This document shows positions 45,357 to 53,144 of a stretch of DNA of 64,000 nucleotides, in pieces. The notes under the pieces are model-generated. The model saw only the letters and a program-made list of their open reading frames with translations. It had not been told where the DNA came from and ran no database searches. Position 1 is the first letter of the stretch; the number at the start of each line of letters is the position of its first letter. Position numbers and translations under genes: made by a program. Source of the DNA: Sinorhizobium sp. BG8 (GTDB taxonomy: Bacteria; Pseudomonadota; Alphaproteobacteria; Rhizobiales; Rhizobiaceae); assembly GCF_016864555.1 (NCBI RefSeq), contig NZ_CP044012.1:430501-494500 (forward strand), given 5' to 3'.

Positions 45357-45402
45357 CGTTTCCTCCCGAAACCATGCGCCCGAATATCTCGTCCTTTTCC
45401 TG

Positions 45403-46203
45403 TTAGCCCAGAAGCAGGCGCGCGAGGTGCACGGGCAGTACCTCCCCGCGATACCAGGCGCTTGCAACTGCATCGGTTATCGGCGTCGTTCCCTCGTGAG
45501 CGACGGCGAGTGCCTCAGCTATTCCATCCCTGCTGCGCTCCTTGCCGACAAGCGCGCCCTCCACGACTTTCGCCCGGATGGGGCGGTCCGCCAGACAGCC
45601 GTAGGCGACGCGGGCCGACGTGATGACGCCGCTATCCTCCTCGATAACCGCGGCAATCGTGACGACTGCCGTGCCCTTGGGCTTCACGCGTGACACCTTC
45701 GCGAAGCGAAAGCTGCCCTCCGCCGGCAGGGCGAAGCTCACCGAACGGATGACACCGGAGGAAAACACACCATCACGCCCGGCCAGAAAGTCAGTGACCG
45801 GAACCTCGCGGCCGTCGAAATCCACCAGCGCGCCGAGCGCGATGAGCGCCACTGCGAAGTCCCCGTAGGGCGGTGGTGCATGAAGGTTGCCGCCGACCGT
45901 CGCCATGTTCCGGATTGCCGGGCCACCCACAGCGCGTGCCGCCGGCCCAAGGGGACTGAGTTCCGTGCTGGCGAGAATTTGTGCCATCGTCACAGATGCG
46001 CCGACACGCACGCGCCCGTCCGCGATCGAAATCTCTGACAACGCCTTGTCGACCACGCGCACATAGCTCGAAAACGAGATGTCACCCTCGTTCGCCCGCC
46101 GCACCAGCAGCGTCCCGCCGCCGAGGTAACGCGACGCATGGTCCGCCTTGAGCGTCGCGCTCGCCTCATCAGCCGTCTGGAAGGTTCTCAGAAGCAGTCC
46201 CAT
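45403..46203 (-). CDS. FAD-binding subunit of the molybdenum hydroxylase (CoxM-like)
   Basis: A 266-residue flavoprotein of the FAD_binding_5/CO_deh_flav_C type. The FAD phosphate loop regions are RYLGGGTLLVRR near residue 26 and ATVGGNLHAPPPYGD near residue 100. It takes electrons from the iron-sulphur subunit to an external acceptor. It starts just behind a strong AAGGAGG that lies in the tail of the coxG-like gene. Confidence 0.9.
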   Translation of the reverse strand: MGLLLRTFQTADEASATLKADHASRYLGGGTLLVRRANEGDISFSSYVRVVDKALSEISIADGRVRVGASVTMAQILASTELSPLGPAARAVGGPAIRNMATVGGNLHAPPPYGDFAVALIALGALVDFDGREVPVTDFLAGRDGVFSSGVIRSVSFALPAEGSFRFAKVSRVKPKGTAVVTIAAVIEEDSGVITSARVAYGCLADRPIRAKVVEGALVGKERSRDGIAEALAVAHEGTTPITDAVASAWYRGEVLPVHLARLLLG

Positions 46204-46241
46204 ACCGCCCCTCCTTCATGCCTTGCCTGAGAAGAAGGTCT

Positions 46242-46658
46242 TCAACGCATTGAACCCCCTTGGAACACGTTCTCGCCCATGCCCTTGGCTACCTTTTCCG
46301 CTTCCTCAGGAGGCGCATCGAACGACGCGGTCCATTCCGCGAATGTATGATCGCCGTCAGTGATACGCCGGAGCGAGAGGGTGGCCTGATGGTTGCTGAT
46401 CGGCTGCGGGGTTTCGAGGATGCTGTAGGTAACGAAGCGGTCGCTGTCCGAAAACGCAATGAGCTCCTCGCGGATCGTCGCGCCGGAGACGAGTTCGAAC
46501 TTTCGCACGCAGCCGATCTGGTCCGCTGGCAGGCCATCCTCGATCTCGCTCTTGACCATGCGCGGATGCCAGGACGGCAGGCCGTTGTAGTCGCGAATGC
46601 GCTCCCACACCTTTTCGATCGGAGCTGCAATGACGGAGGAAATGGTGACTTTGGTCAT
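46242..46658 (-). CDS. CoxG-like SRPBCC protein, C-terminus altered by a probable one-base loss
   Basis: A 138-residue START/SRPBCC-fold protein (VTISSVIAAPIEKVWERIRD at the start). CoxG-type proteins recruit the hydroxylase to the membrane or handle hydrophobic ligands. The current frame ends abruptly in FQGGSMR. One extra G in the run of five at the FQGG codons would continue with GFNALKTFFSGKA and stop at 46216, a more typical C-terminus placed 12 bases before the FAD-subunit start. The first gene of the operon; an AraC-type site lies upstream. Confidence 0.8.
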   Translation of the reverse strand: MTKVTISSVIAAPIEKVWERIRDYNGLPSWHPRMVKSEIEDGLPADQIGCVRKFELVSGATIREELIAFSDSDRFVTYSILETPQPISNHQATLSLRRITDGDHTFAEWTASFDAPPEEAEKVAKGMGENVFQGGSMR

Positions 46659-46727
46659 GAAAAGGCTCCCTGTGCCAAGGTCCGGTCCTGTGGCGCCCGC
46701 ACAGTCTGCAGGCCCTCAACACGGCCG

Positions 46728-46788
46728 AGTATAGGGAGGCCTTGCACATGGGCTTATCGATCAGTCTCGACAACCTATCGATAAGTCT
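46728..46788 (-). promoter_or_regulatory. AraC-type activator site and -10 box of the hydroxylase operon
   Basis: Two direct repeats TATCGATnAGTCT lie at 46755-46767 and 46776-46788, exactly 21 bases apart, the spacing typical for AraC-family half-sites. On the minus strand TATACT (46728-46733) is a good -10; the -35 slot at 46751-46756 is poor (TAAGCC) and overlaps the nearer half-site. This is the arrangement of an activator-dependent promoter, about 70 bases before the coxG-like start. Confidence 0.6.
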
Positions 46789-46803
46789 GAAATTCGCGCC
46801 ACT

Positions 46804-47676
46804 TCAGGGACAGAGGCCGTCACGCTCCCGCCCGGCCTGCTGGGAATGCGGCCCCTCGCTTGCAGCCGAGCGATAGACGGTCGGCGGCACGCCTGTATGC
46901 TCGCGGAAGAAGCGGGAAAAGTTGCCCTGCGTCGTGAAGCCGAGATTGCAGGCTACGGAGATCAGCGACTCGTTCGAAGTCTGCAGACAGCGTACAGCCT
47001 CGGCGATCCTGAGCGTGTTCCAATAGACGTTCGGCGTGACATTCATGTGCTCCTTGAAGAGCGCAAAGAAATGCGGGCGCGACAGGCCGACACTGCGCGC
47101 CACCTGATCGAAGCAGATACGCTCCCCGACATTGGCTTCCATAAGCGCAATGGCCTTGCGGACGCGAAAATCGCGTGCGGATCGGACGGGATGGGCGGCA
47201 GAAACCGGAGGTCTCGCAGCATCGGCGGCATCCAACAGATGGTCGATCAGCCGCTCCAGCTCGTAGGCAACCAACTCGTAATCGTCCTCGCCGCAGGAGA
47301 GCTTTTGCGGCAGAAGGGCGGCGGTTTCGCTGAGCCAGGGCTCCAGCGGGATGAGCGGCGTCGCGAAGACTTGCTTTCCGGAGGCGAGGTTTCGCCTTTC
47401 CTTGAGCCACTCCAGATCAATGTAGAAAGCCAGAAACGTGCCTGGCGTCTTGCTCTCGTCGAAAACGTGATTGTGCGGCTGGAACGAGTTTATGCCTATG
47501 GCCATACCCGGCGAGACCGAGACACGTTCGCTGCCGACCGTCATCTCGCCACCGTCGCCCGCGAGCCAGAGGACGATGTGCAGCTCCGGATGGGCATGTG
47601 TCACGAGATTGCTGCAGACATTCAAAAGCGAAACATGCCCGAACCGGCCCCGAAAGAGCCTGATGGATTCCGTCAT
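46804..47676 (-). CDS. AraC-family transcriptional activator
   Basis: A 290-residue regulator: an N-terminal cupin-like sensor domain (THAHPELHIVLWLAGDGGEM) and a C-terminal double helix-turn-helix of about 100 residues (ICFDQVARSVGLSRPHFFAL and SLISVACNLGFTTQGNFSRF). It lies directly upstream of the molybdenum hydroxylase operon on the same strand, with the candidate binding site between them, and most likely activates that operon in response to the substrate. Confidence 0.9.
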   Translation of the reverse strand: MTESIRLFRGRFGHVSLLNVCSNLVTHAHPELHIVLWLAGDGGEMTVGSERVSVSPGMAIGINSFQPHNHVFDESKTPGTFLAFYIDLEWLKERRNLASGKQVFATPLIPLEPWLSETAALLPQKLSCGEDDYELVAYELERLIDHLLDAADAARPPVSAAHPVRSARDFRVRKAIALMEANVGERICFDQVARSVGLSRPHFFALFKEHMNVTPNVYWNTLRIAEAVRCLQTSNESLISVACNLGFTTQGNFSRFFREHTGVPPTVYRSAASEGPHSQQAGRERDGLCP

Positions 47677-47881
47677 ATGTTCCTCCCGCAGATGAGACCT
47701 CCCTTTTCGACATGCTTGCGCACGCCGTCATCCGCGCGGGGGAGTCTGTGGGGTTGCCGGCCGTTCGTCAAGCCGTGCCGTATGATCGCTTCGGGACAGG
47801 GAAGCAGAGGAAACGAATTTCAGACTGATTGATTGGCTGACCGATCGGCGCAATCCGCTCCGCCTAGACTGGTAACCAGCG

Positions 47882-48814
47882 TCACGTCCAGGCGTAACGG
47901 ACGACGTGGAAGAAGACTGGCGCGGCAAAGACGAGGCTGTCGGCCCGATCCAGCATCCCGCCGTGCCCCTCGATCATATGGCCCCAGTCCTTGACGCCAC
48001 GGTCACGCTTGATCGCGGATGCAACCAGCCCTCCGAGAAAGCCCATGACGCATGAGAGCATTGCGAGCAACCCCGCCTCAAGCGGGGAGAACGGCGTCAG
48101 CCAGTACAGGCCGGCGCCCAGCAGAGAGGCACTGGCGGTGCCGCCGATCATGCCTTCCCAGGTTTTCGATGGCGAGACCGAGGGCGAGATCCGGTGCTTC
48201 CCGAAGAGCTTGCCGAAGATGTACTGAAGGACGTCACTTCCCTGCACTGTCGCGATCAGGAAGGCGATGAGCAGCAGGCTGCTTCCCGTGTATGCCTGCA
48301 CGTGCAGCGTCATCAGCGCGGGCACGTGGCTGAGGCAGTAAACAGACAGCATGATGCCCCATTGCTGTTCCGAGATGCGTTCAAGGAAACGCGACGTATC
48401 GCCGGAAAGCGCCGTCAGGGCGGGCATGGCAAGGAAGCAGTAAACGGGGATGAAGATCGAGTAGAGGCCGTACCAATCGATCCAGATCAGGTAGTACTGC
48501 ACCGGGATGACGACCAGAAACATGCCGAGCAGGACCCAGTGATCGCTGCGCCTCGTAAGGGTGAGCGTCACGTATTCGCGAAGCGACGCGAACGAGACGA
48601 GGGCAAACAGCACGATCACGCCGCCCCTGCCGAAGAGAAAGGCGAGGCAGAGCGCGCCGACCATCAGCCACCAGGCCTTTATCCGGGCGTTGAGGTTCAG
48701 AAGGGTCGGCGAAAGTGGCTTGGGGCTGCGCCACGAGAGCACGCCGGCGACCAGGCTTGCGCTCGAAAGCACGCCCATCAGTGCAAGGAAGAGCCTGGTC
48801 GTCTCCGCGTTCAT
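47882..48814 (-). CDS. ynbB: CDP-diacylglycerol synthase-like protein (YnbB-like)
   Basis: A 310-residue membrane protein with about eight hydrophobic segments. The phosphatidate cytidylyltransferase signature is complete at the C-terminus (SAIKRDRGVKDWGHMIEG followed by HGGMLDRADS), preceded by SPSVSPSKTWEG. Size and neighbours match E. coli YnbB, the CdsA paralogue of the ynb operon, rather than housekeeping CdsA. It would activate phosphatidate with CTP. Its ATG at 48814 overlaps the acyltransferase stop. Confidence 0.88.
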   Translation of the reverse strand: MNAETTRLFLALMGVLSSASLVAGVLSWRSPKPLSPTLLNLNARIKAWWLMVGALCLAFLFGRGGVIVLFALVSFASLREYVTLTLTRRSDHWVLLGMFLVVIPVQYYLIWIDWYGLYSIFIPVYCFLAMPALTALSGDTSRFLERISEQQWGIMLSVYCLSHVPALMTLHVQAYTGSSLLLIAFLIATVQGSDVLQYIFGKLFGKHRISPSVSPSKTWEGMIGGTASASLLGAGLYWLTPFSPLEAGLLAMLSCVMGFLGGLVASAIKRDRGVKDWGHMIEGHGGMLDRADSLVFAAPVFFHVVRYAWT

Positions 48815-49470
48815 TTTCCCTCTTTCCGGTTGTCGGGGTTGATCGCCAGCAGGCATTGCTGCGCGCGCTGGAGGAAATCCTGCCGCTCCTCTCCTTCCTC
48901 AAGCATGATCGGGGATCCGAAGATCACCCGGCAGAGCAGAGGCACCGGCAGGAAGGCGCCCTTCGGCAGTACGCGGGACATGTTCTCGATCCAGCAGGGG
49001 ACCAACTCCACGTCGGGACGGGCAATGGCGAGATTGTAGAGGCCGGAACGGAAGCGTTGCAGCGGCTCTTCGCCCATATTGCGCGTGCCTTCGGGAAAGA
49101 AGATCAGGGACTGCCCCTCGTCGATCGCCCGCAGCATGACCGCGATCGGATCCTCCGTGCGCTCCACCCAATTGCGCTCGACGAGCACGGTGCGCAGCAG
49201 GACCTCCGCGAAAAACCGACGGATCGGGCCGGCGCGCCAGTAGTCCGCCCCTGCGACGGCACGGGTGCGCGCCCGCTCCTGGGGCGGCAGGCAGGAGGCG
49301 AGAAGGATAAAATCACCATGGCTCGAATGATTGGCGAAGTAGATGCGCTGGCGGTGTGACGGCCCGCAACCTGCCCAGATGGGACGCACCCCGGTGATGG
49401 CGCGGGCCATCCCCGCGAGAACGGCACTGGTCATCGCCTGAACGGCCGGCCTGAAGTTTGATTTCAGCAT
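48811..49470 (-). CDS. 1-acylglycerol-3-phosphate acyltransferase-like protein (PlsC family)
   Basis: A 219-residue acyltransferase with the catalytic box NHSSHGD near residue 47 and the phosphate-binding box FFPEGTRNMG near residue 124. It would acylate lysophosphatidate or a related lysolipid and so supply phosphatidate to the CDP-DAG synthase encoded next. Overlaps both neighbours (four and seven bases). As far as I recall the E. coli ynbABCD operon has no such gene, so this is an extension of the module. Confidence 0.88.
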   Translation of the reverse strand: MLKSNFRPAVQAMTSAVLAGMARAITGVRPIWAGCGPSHRQRIYFANHSSHGDFILLASCLPPQERARTRAVAGADYWRAGPIRRFFAEVLLRTVLVERNWVERTEDPIAVMLRAIDEGQSLIFFPEGTRNMGEEPLQRFRSGLYNLAIARPDVELVPCWIENMSRVLPKGAFLPVPLLCRVIFGSPIMLEEGEERQDFLQRAQQCLLAINPDNRKEGK

Positions 49471-49904
49471 CGTAGCAGACCGTCCGTTCCTTCGAGAAGC
49501 AGGGCGATCAGGAGTATCAGGCAGGCAGCGACGGAGATCCTCAGGTGCCAGAGAATGCGCCGCGATCCTGCGATACGCGGTGCGAGGCCACGCAGTTCGC
49601 CTGGCGCCGCGCGCAGTCCAGTTCTCGCGAGAACCTCATCCAATGACGCCAGACCCCTCGCCTCCTCCTCGTAGCTCGCACACAGGCGGAAGAGCGCAGC
49701 GTCGAGCAGCAGGTGAACCGCGAGGGCCAGCGCGACAAGCGCAGCACCCGACAGCAGCAGCCATGCCAATGGCGACGCCTGCGCGCATCTGCCGGCAAGC
49801 AGCGGTGCGGCAAGGATGGACAGAACTGCGACGGCTCCGCCGGCGATCGCGCGTCGTCGAAAATACGTCGCCGCCTCCCCTGCCGACAGATCGGACTGAC
49901 TCAT
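49464..49904 (-). CDS. Small membrane protein of the lipid cassette
   Basis: A predicted 146-residue protein with three hydrophobic segments: AIAGGAVAVLSILAAPLLAG, a long one around WLLLSGAALVALALAVHLLL, and LRISVAACLILLIALLL at the C-terminus. The ATG at 49904 has GGAG seven bases upstream and overlaps the phosphatase stop (ATGA). It is not recognised as a known family. Tight overlaps on both sides make it a committed member of the operon. Confidence 0.75.
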   Translation of the reverse strand: MSQSDLSAGEAATYFRRRAIAGGAVAVLSILAAPLLAGRCAQASPLAWLLLSGAALVALALAVHLLLDAALFRLCASYEEEARGLASLDEVLARTGLRAAPGELRGLAPRIAGSRRILWHLRISVAACLILLIALLLEGTDGLLRC

Positions 49905-51232
49905 TGCCAATCTCCATCAGAACCGATCATCGCCTCGGTCAGGTGAATGCGGCGTCCACCCTCTCCCACCATTCTTATCGCTTCGGCTGCGTTCTGGGCT
50001 CTCCCCGTCGCCATCAGCCAGCTCGCCACGGCAACGGCACTGCGCTGGAAGCCGAGCGCACAGCAAACCAGGACAGGACCCCGCTCTCGCGCCGTCTCGA
50101 TTGCGCTTGCGGCCGCCAATTGCTGCGACCTGTCGAGCGGCAAGAGATCGAGCGCGGGAATGGCGACCCAGACGGTGGGCGGCGGCGCGAGACCGGGAAA
50201 TTCACTCGTCATGTCGACGACGGAAGCGAAACGGGCGTATTCGCGCACCGTCGGAAACCGACCCAGGTGAACGCCAGCTGCCACGGGCACCGAGGATGGC
50301 AGCTTGCGTGTCCACGCCGCGATATTGAGCCATGCCCCAAGGCGATAGGGCATGAGCAGAAGCAGGCTTGCCAGCGTCACACGACCGTCGCCACCCTTCT
50401 GGAATACAGCCGGACCACCGCCGAGGTAGCCATACGCGACGATTGCGAGCGCGAGCGCCGGCCACAGCAGCAGGAGAGCGGCGCCCGAGCGCGGCGTCAA
50501 TAAAACCGTCAAGGCGAGGAACAGCGCCACTCCGCATCCGTATGCAATCGCGAGCGTCCTCGCCTTGCGGTTCGCCGTTACCTTGAACCCTGCCGCCGGT
50601 GAGGTCCCGGCAACCGGAATGAGCCAGAGCGCGAAGAGACCGAGGAGTGCGCCCGTCGGCATGTCGATGACATGATGCTGCCAGGTCGTGAGCACCGAGA
50701 GCCCGATCAGGGCACACCAGCCGTGCCAGAACCAGCGCCAGGATCGCGCGATCCTGCGTCGCAGATGGTCCCAGATGATCACGAGCAATGCGATGTGAAG
50801 CGACGGTGCCTGGTTGAATGGTTTGTCGAAGCCTCCGAGCACATCGAACATGAAGCCCGGCAACCCGCTCGTCGGCGGTCTCTCGAACGTCGCCGTCAGA
50901 GGAAAGACAATGAAGCAGCTCACGGCGACGAGCTGGACAGTCAGATAGCGCTTGGCGAGGCGATCGACCCCTTCGGTCGTATCGTTGATGAAGAGTGACA
51001 GCCCGTAGAAGGCGTTGATCGACCAGTAGGGCAGGATCGTCCACGGAAGGAACGGAATGCTGCCTTCCCATGAAAAGGCAAGGTTTGGCACGTGCTCCCG
51101 CTGCATGGCGAGCCAGTTCGCCGCTCCGTAAGTCGCATAGAAGAACGGTGCGAGGAACAGCAGCCAGAGCGCCGCCCGAACGGAAACGGCGCGACTTGGC
51201 AGGATGGGGGTCGGTGCGAACGAACTTGCCAC
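49901..51232 (-). CDS. ynbD: PAP2 and dual-specificity phosphatase fusion (YnbD-like)
   Basis: A predicted 443-residue inner-membrane protein. The N-terminal half is a PAP2 lipid phosphatase with NQAPSLHIALLV and TWQHHVIDMPTGALLG, giving the PSxH and H-x3-D catalytic motifs. The C-terminal soluble domain is a tyrosine/dual-specificity phosphatase with the CX5R loop in CCALGFQRSA, where Cys replaces the usual His before the catalytic Cys. E. coli YnbD has the same fusion and size. The GTG at 51232, right after the previous stop and behind GAGG, fits the homologue's N-terminus. Confidence 0.87.
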   Translation of the reverse strand: MASSFAPTPILPSRAVSVRAALWLLFLAPFFYATYGAANWLAMQREHVPNLAFSWEGSIPFLPWTILPYWSINAFYGLSLFINDTTEGVDRLAKRYLTVQLVAVSCFIVFPLTATFERPPTSGLPGFMFDVLGGFDKPFNQAPSLHIALLVIIWDHLRRRIARSWRWFWHGWCALIGLSVLTTWQHHVIDMPTGALLGLFALWLIPVAGTSPAAGFKVTANRKARTLAIAYGCGVALFLALTVLLTPRSGAALLLLWPALALAIVAYGYLGGGPAVFQKGGDGRVTLASLLLLMPYRLGAWLNIAAWTRKLPSSVPVAAGVHLGRFPTVREYARFASVVDMTSEFPGLAPPPTVWVAIPALDLLPLDRSQQLAAASAIETARERGPVLVCCALGFQRSAVAVASWLMATGRAQNAAEAIRMVGEGGRRIHLTEAMIGSDGDWQ

Positions 51233-51239
51233 CGCGACC

Positions 51240-53006
51240 TCAGGTTCGCTCGGCCAGCGAGACGGTGAAGATGCCCCACTGGTCGATCCGCTGCTCGAGC
51301 TTGCGGAAGCCTGCTGCCTCGACGAGCTGGTCCATCTCCTGCTGCGTCCGCCGGCGCATGATCCACGAGGCACCGCCCCGGTGCGACGTCAGCGCCCGCG
51401 CAATCATCTCGAGCTGCGGATGCCAGGGCTGGTTGGTGTAGATCAGCAGGCTGCCTCGATCCATGGCCTGCGACAGACCGGAGAGCGAGGCCTCTATCAA
51501 CGCATTGTCGGGGAAGAGTTCGTACAGCCCGGACACGATGGAGACGGTCGGACGGGGTTCTATTGCCGCCAACCCACTCGTGTCGAATGCATCGGCCTCA
51601 TAGAAGTGCGCAATGTCCGAAAGCCCGCGTTCCGCGATCAGCCGGCTCCCCGCCTCGACGTTGATCGGCGAATAGTCCTGCAGGCGAATGCTTTCCGGTC
51701 TCGTCTCGCATGCCGCAACTGCGTCGAGGTCATAGCGTCCGTGTCCGGCGGCGACATCGAGCAGCCGCACAGGCCGTCCCGCCTCGTTCAAACGGGCGAA
51801 CGCCGTGGCAATCAGTTCCTCCAGATGGATCTTGCGCTGCCGGATGCCACGCCAACCAATCGCGTCCAGAAACTGGCGATCGACCAGCCTGCCGACCGGA
51901 CCGAGCCCTCGCGCGTCGTTTTCGTATACATAGTCGAGTGTGGAACCGGAATCGAATCCGGTCTTGCGTCCGACTCCGAGACCCTTCGAGATCAGCGCCC
52001 CGACCCGGATCGAGGCGCGCGTCGCAAGCCAGTAGAGGCCTCGCAACGTCGTGGCCGGCAATGGCGTCGTCAGCCGATCCGCCTCATCGCGCGTGTAACC
52101 TTGTCTGTGGGCGCCGCGAAGATCGACCGCCGCAGAAGGCTCCGAGAACCGTCCCTCGATGAAACTCCGCACCTTCTCGATCGCGATCGCACGATCCCGT
52201 TCCCCAAGCGTGTCATGGTAGAAACCGGGAAGCACATGCCGCTCCTTGATGGGGCTGCCCAGTTGCTCATAGAAGCGGTGCTGGGGAGCGTGTCGGACGA
52301 CGAAATCGCTGCCGGATATGAGCACTTGGGTCGGAACCGTGATTGCCCGCGCGTCACCGACAACGCGCTCGGCCGCTTCATAGAGTTGGAGAAGGATGTT
52401 GGAAGCAATCGGTCGGGTTATCAGCGGATCCGTATTGAAGGAGGCGATCCGCTCCGGATCGTGGGTGAGAAACCGGGCTTTGACGTAGGAGTTGACGAAG
52501 AAGGTGCCCTTGAGGCGTTGCAGCAATGCGATGCCCTGACGGGCGAACGGCACATAGAGCTTTACGTCGAACGCCGGCGATGCGAGCACGAGCCCGCGTA
52601 TCTTCGGAGAATAGTCATGGACCCAGGTAGACGCCAGAACAGCGCCGACGCTCTGGGCCACGACAACTATGTCCTCGACTTGAACTCCATCCTCTTCGGC
52701 AATATGGCGGATGAAGCAGTCAAGATCCCTCACGGAGGCGCCGAACGATGGCGAGTACCCTCGCACGCCCGGGGAGCGCCCATGACCGCGGGCGTCCCAC
52801 GCGTAGAATGCGAAGTCGGGCAGGTCGAGTTCGGGAACGATGTGGGCCACGCGGCCACCATGTTCATGTCCGCGGTGGAGAAGCACGATAGCTCCCCTGG
52901 GACGGGGGATCTCGGCCGGCCATGTGCGATAGAACAGCCGTGTTCCGTCATGCGTCGCGAACTCGGCCTCCCGGCACTCTCGCGCGCGTTCCAATGTGTT
53001 CAGCAC
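51240..53006 (-). CDS. ynbC: Alpha/beta hydrolase and SAM methyltransferase fusion (YnbC-like)
   Basis: A predicted 588-residue two-domain enzyme. Residues 1 to about 290 are a lysophospholipase/monoglyceride-lipase-like hydrolase: HRGHEHGGRV as oxyanion loop, VVAQSVGAVLAS as nucleophile elbow (AQSVG in place of GxSxG) and GFYHDTLGE with the catalytic His. Residues from about 390 are a class I methyltransferase with motif I VRLLDVAAGHGRYDLDA. E. coli YnbC has the same layout (about 585 residues). The GTG at 53006 follows GGGGAG at five bases. It is the first gene of the minus-strand arm. Confidence 0.88.
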   Translation of the reverse strand: MLNTLERARECREAEFATHDGTRLFYRTWPAEIPRPRGAIVLLHRGHEHGGRVAHIVPELDLPDFAFYAWDARGHGRSPGVRGYSPSFGASVRDLDCFIRHIAEEDGVQVEDIVVVAQSVGAVLASTWVHDYSPKIRGLVLASPAFDVKLYVPFARQGIALLQRLKGTFFVNSYVKARFLTHDPERIASFNTDPLITRPIASNILLQLYEAAERVVGDARAITVPTQVLISGSDFVVRHAPQHRFYEQLGSPIKERHVLPGFYHDTLGERDRAIAIEKVRSFIEGRFSEPSAAVDLRGAHRQGYTRDEADRLTTPLPATTLRGLYWLATRASIRVGALISKGLGVGRKTGFDSGSTLDYVYENDARGLGPVGRLVDRQFLDAIGWRGIRQRKIHLEELIATAFARLNEAGRPVRLLDVAAGHGRYDLDAVAACETRPESIRLQDYSPINVEAGSRLIAERGLSDIAHFYEADAFDTSGLAAIEPRPTVSIVSGLYELFPDNALIEASLSGLSQAMDRGSLLIYTNQPWHPQLEMIARALTSHRGGASWIMRRRTQQEMDQLVEAAGFRKLEQRIDQWGIFTVSLAERT

Positions 53007-53144
53007 GTAGCTCCCCTCGCCCCACAATGGGCAAATCCCGTTGCGGATCTGCCCGCGATTTGCGGCTCCGGCCCCTATCCGGATTGCCGCCGATGCCGCT
53101 TCATGTTTCAAGAACGAATCAGCCCTTCGATTCGAGGGAAAAAA

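Noticed and set aside
40433-46658. Aerobic CO dehydrogenase operon (coxMSLDEG)
   Set aside because: Gene order is Cox-like, but the large subunit has AMRGFG in place of the AYxCSFR (form I) or AYRGAGR (form II) loop, so CO oxidation is not supported.
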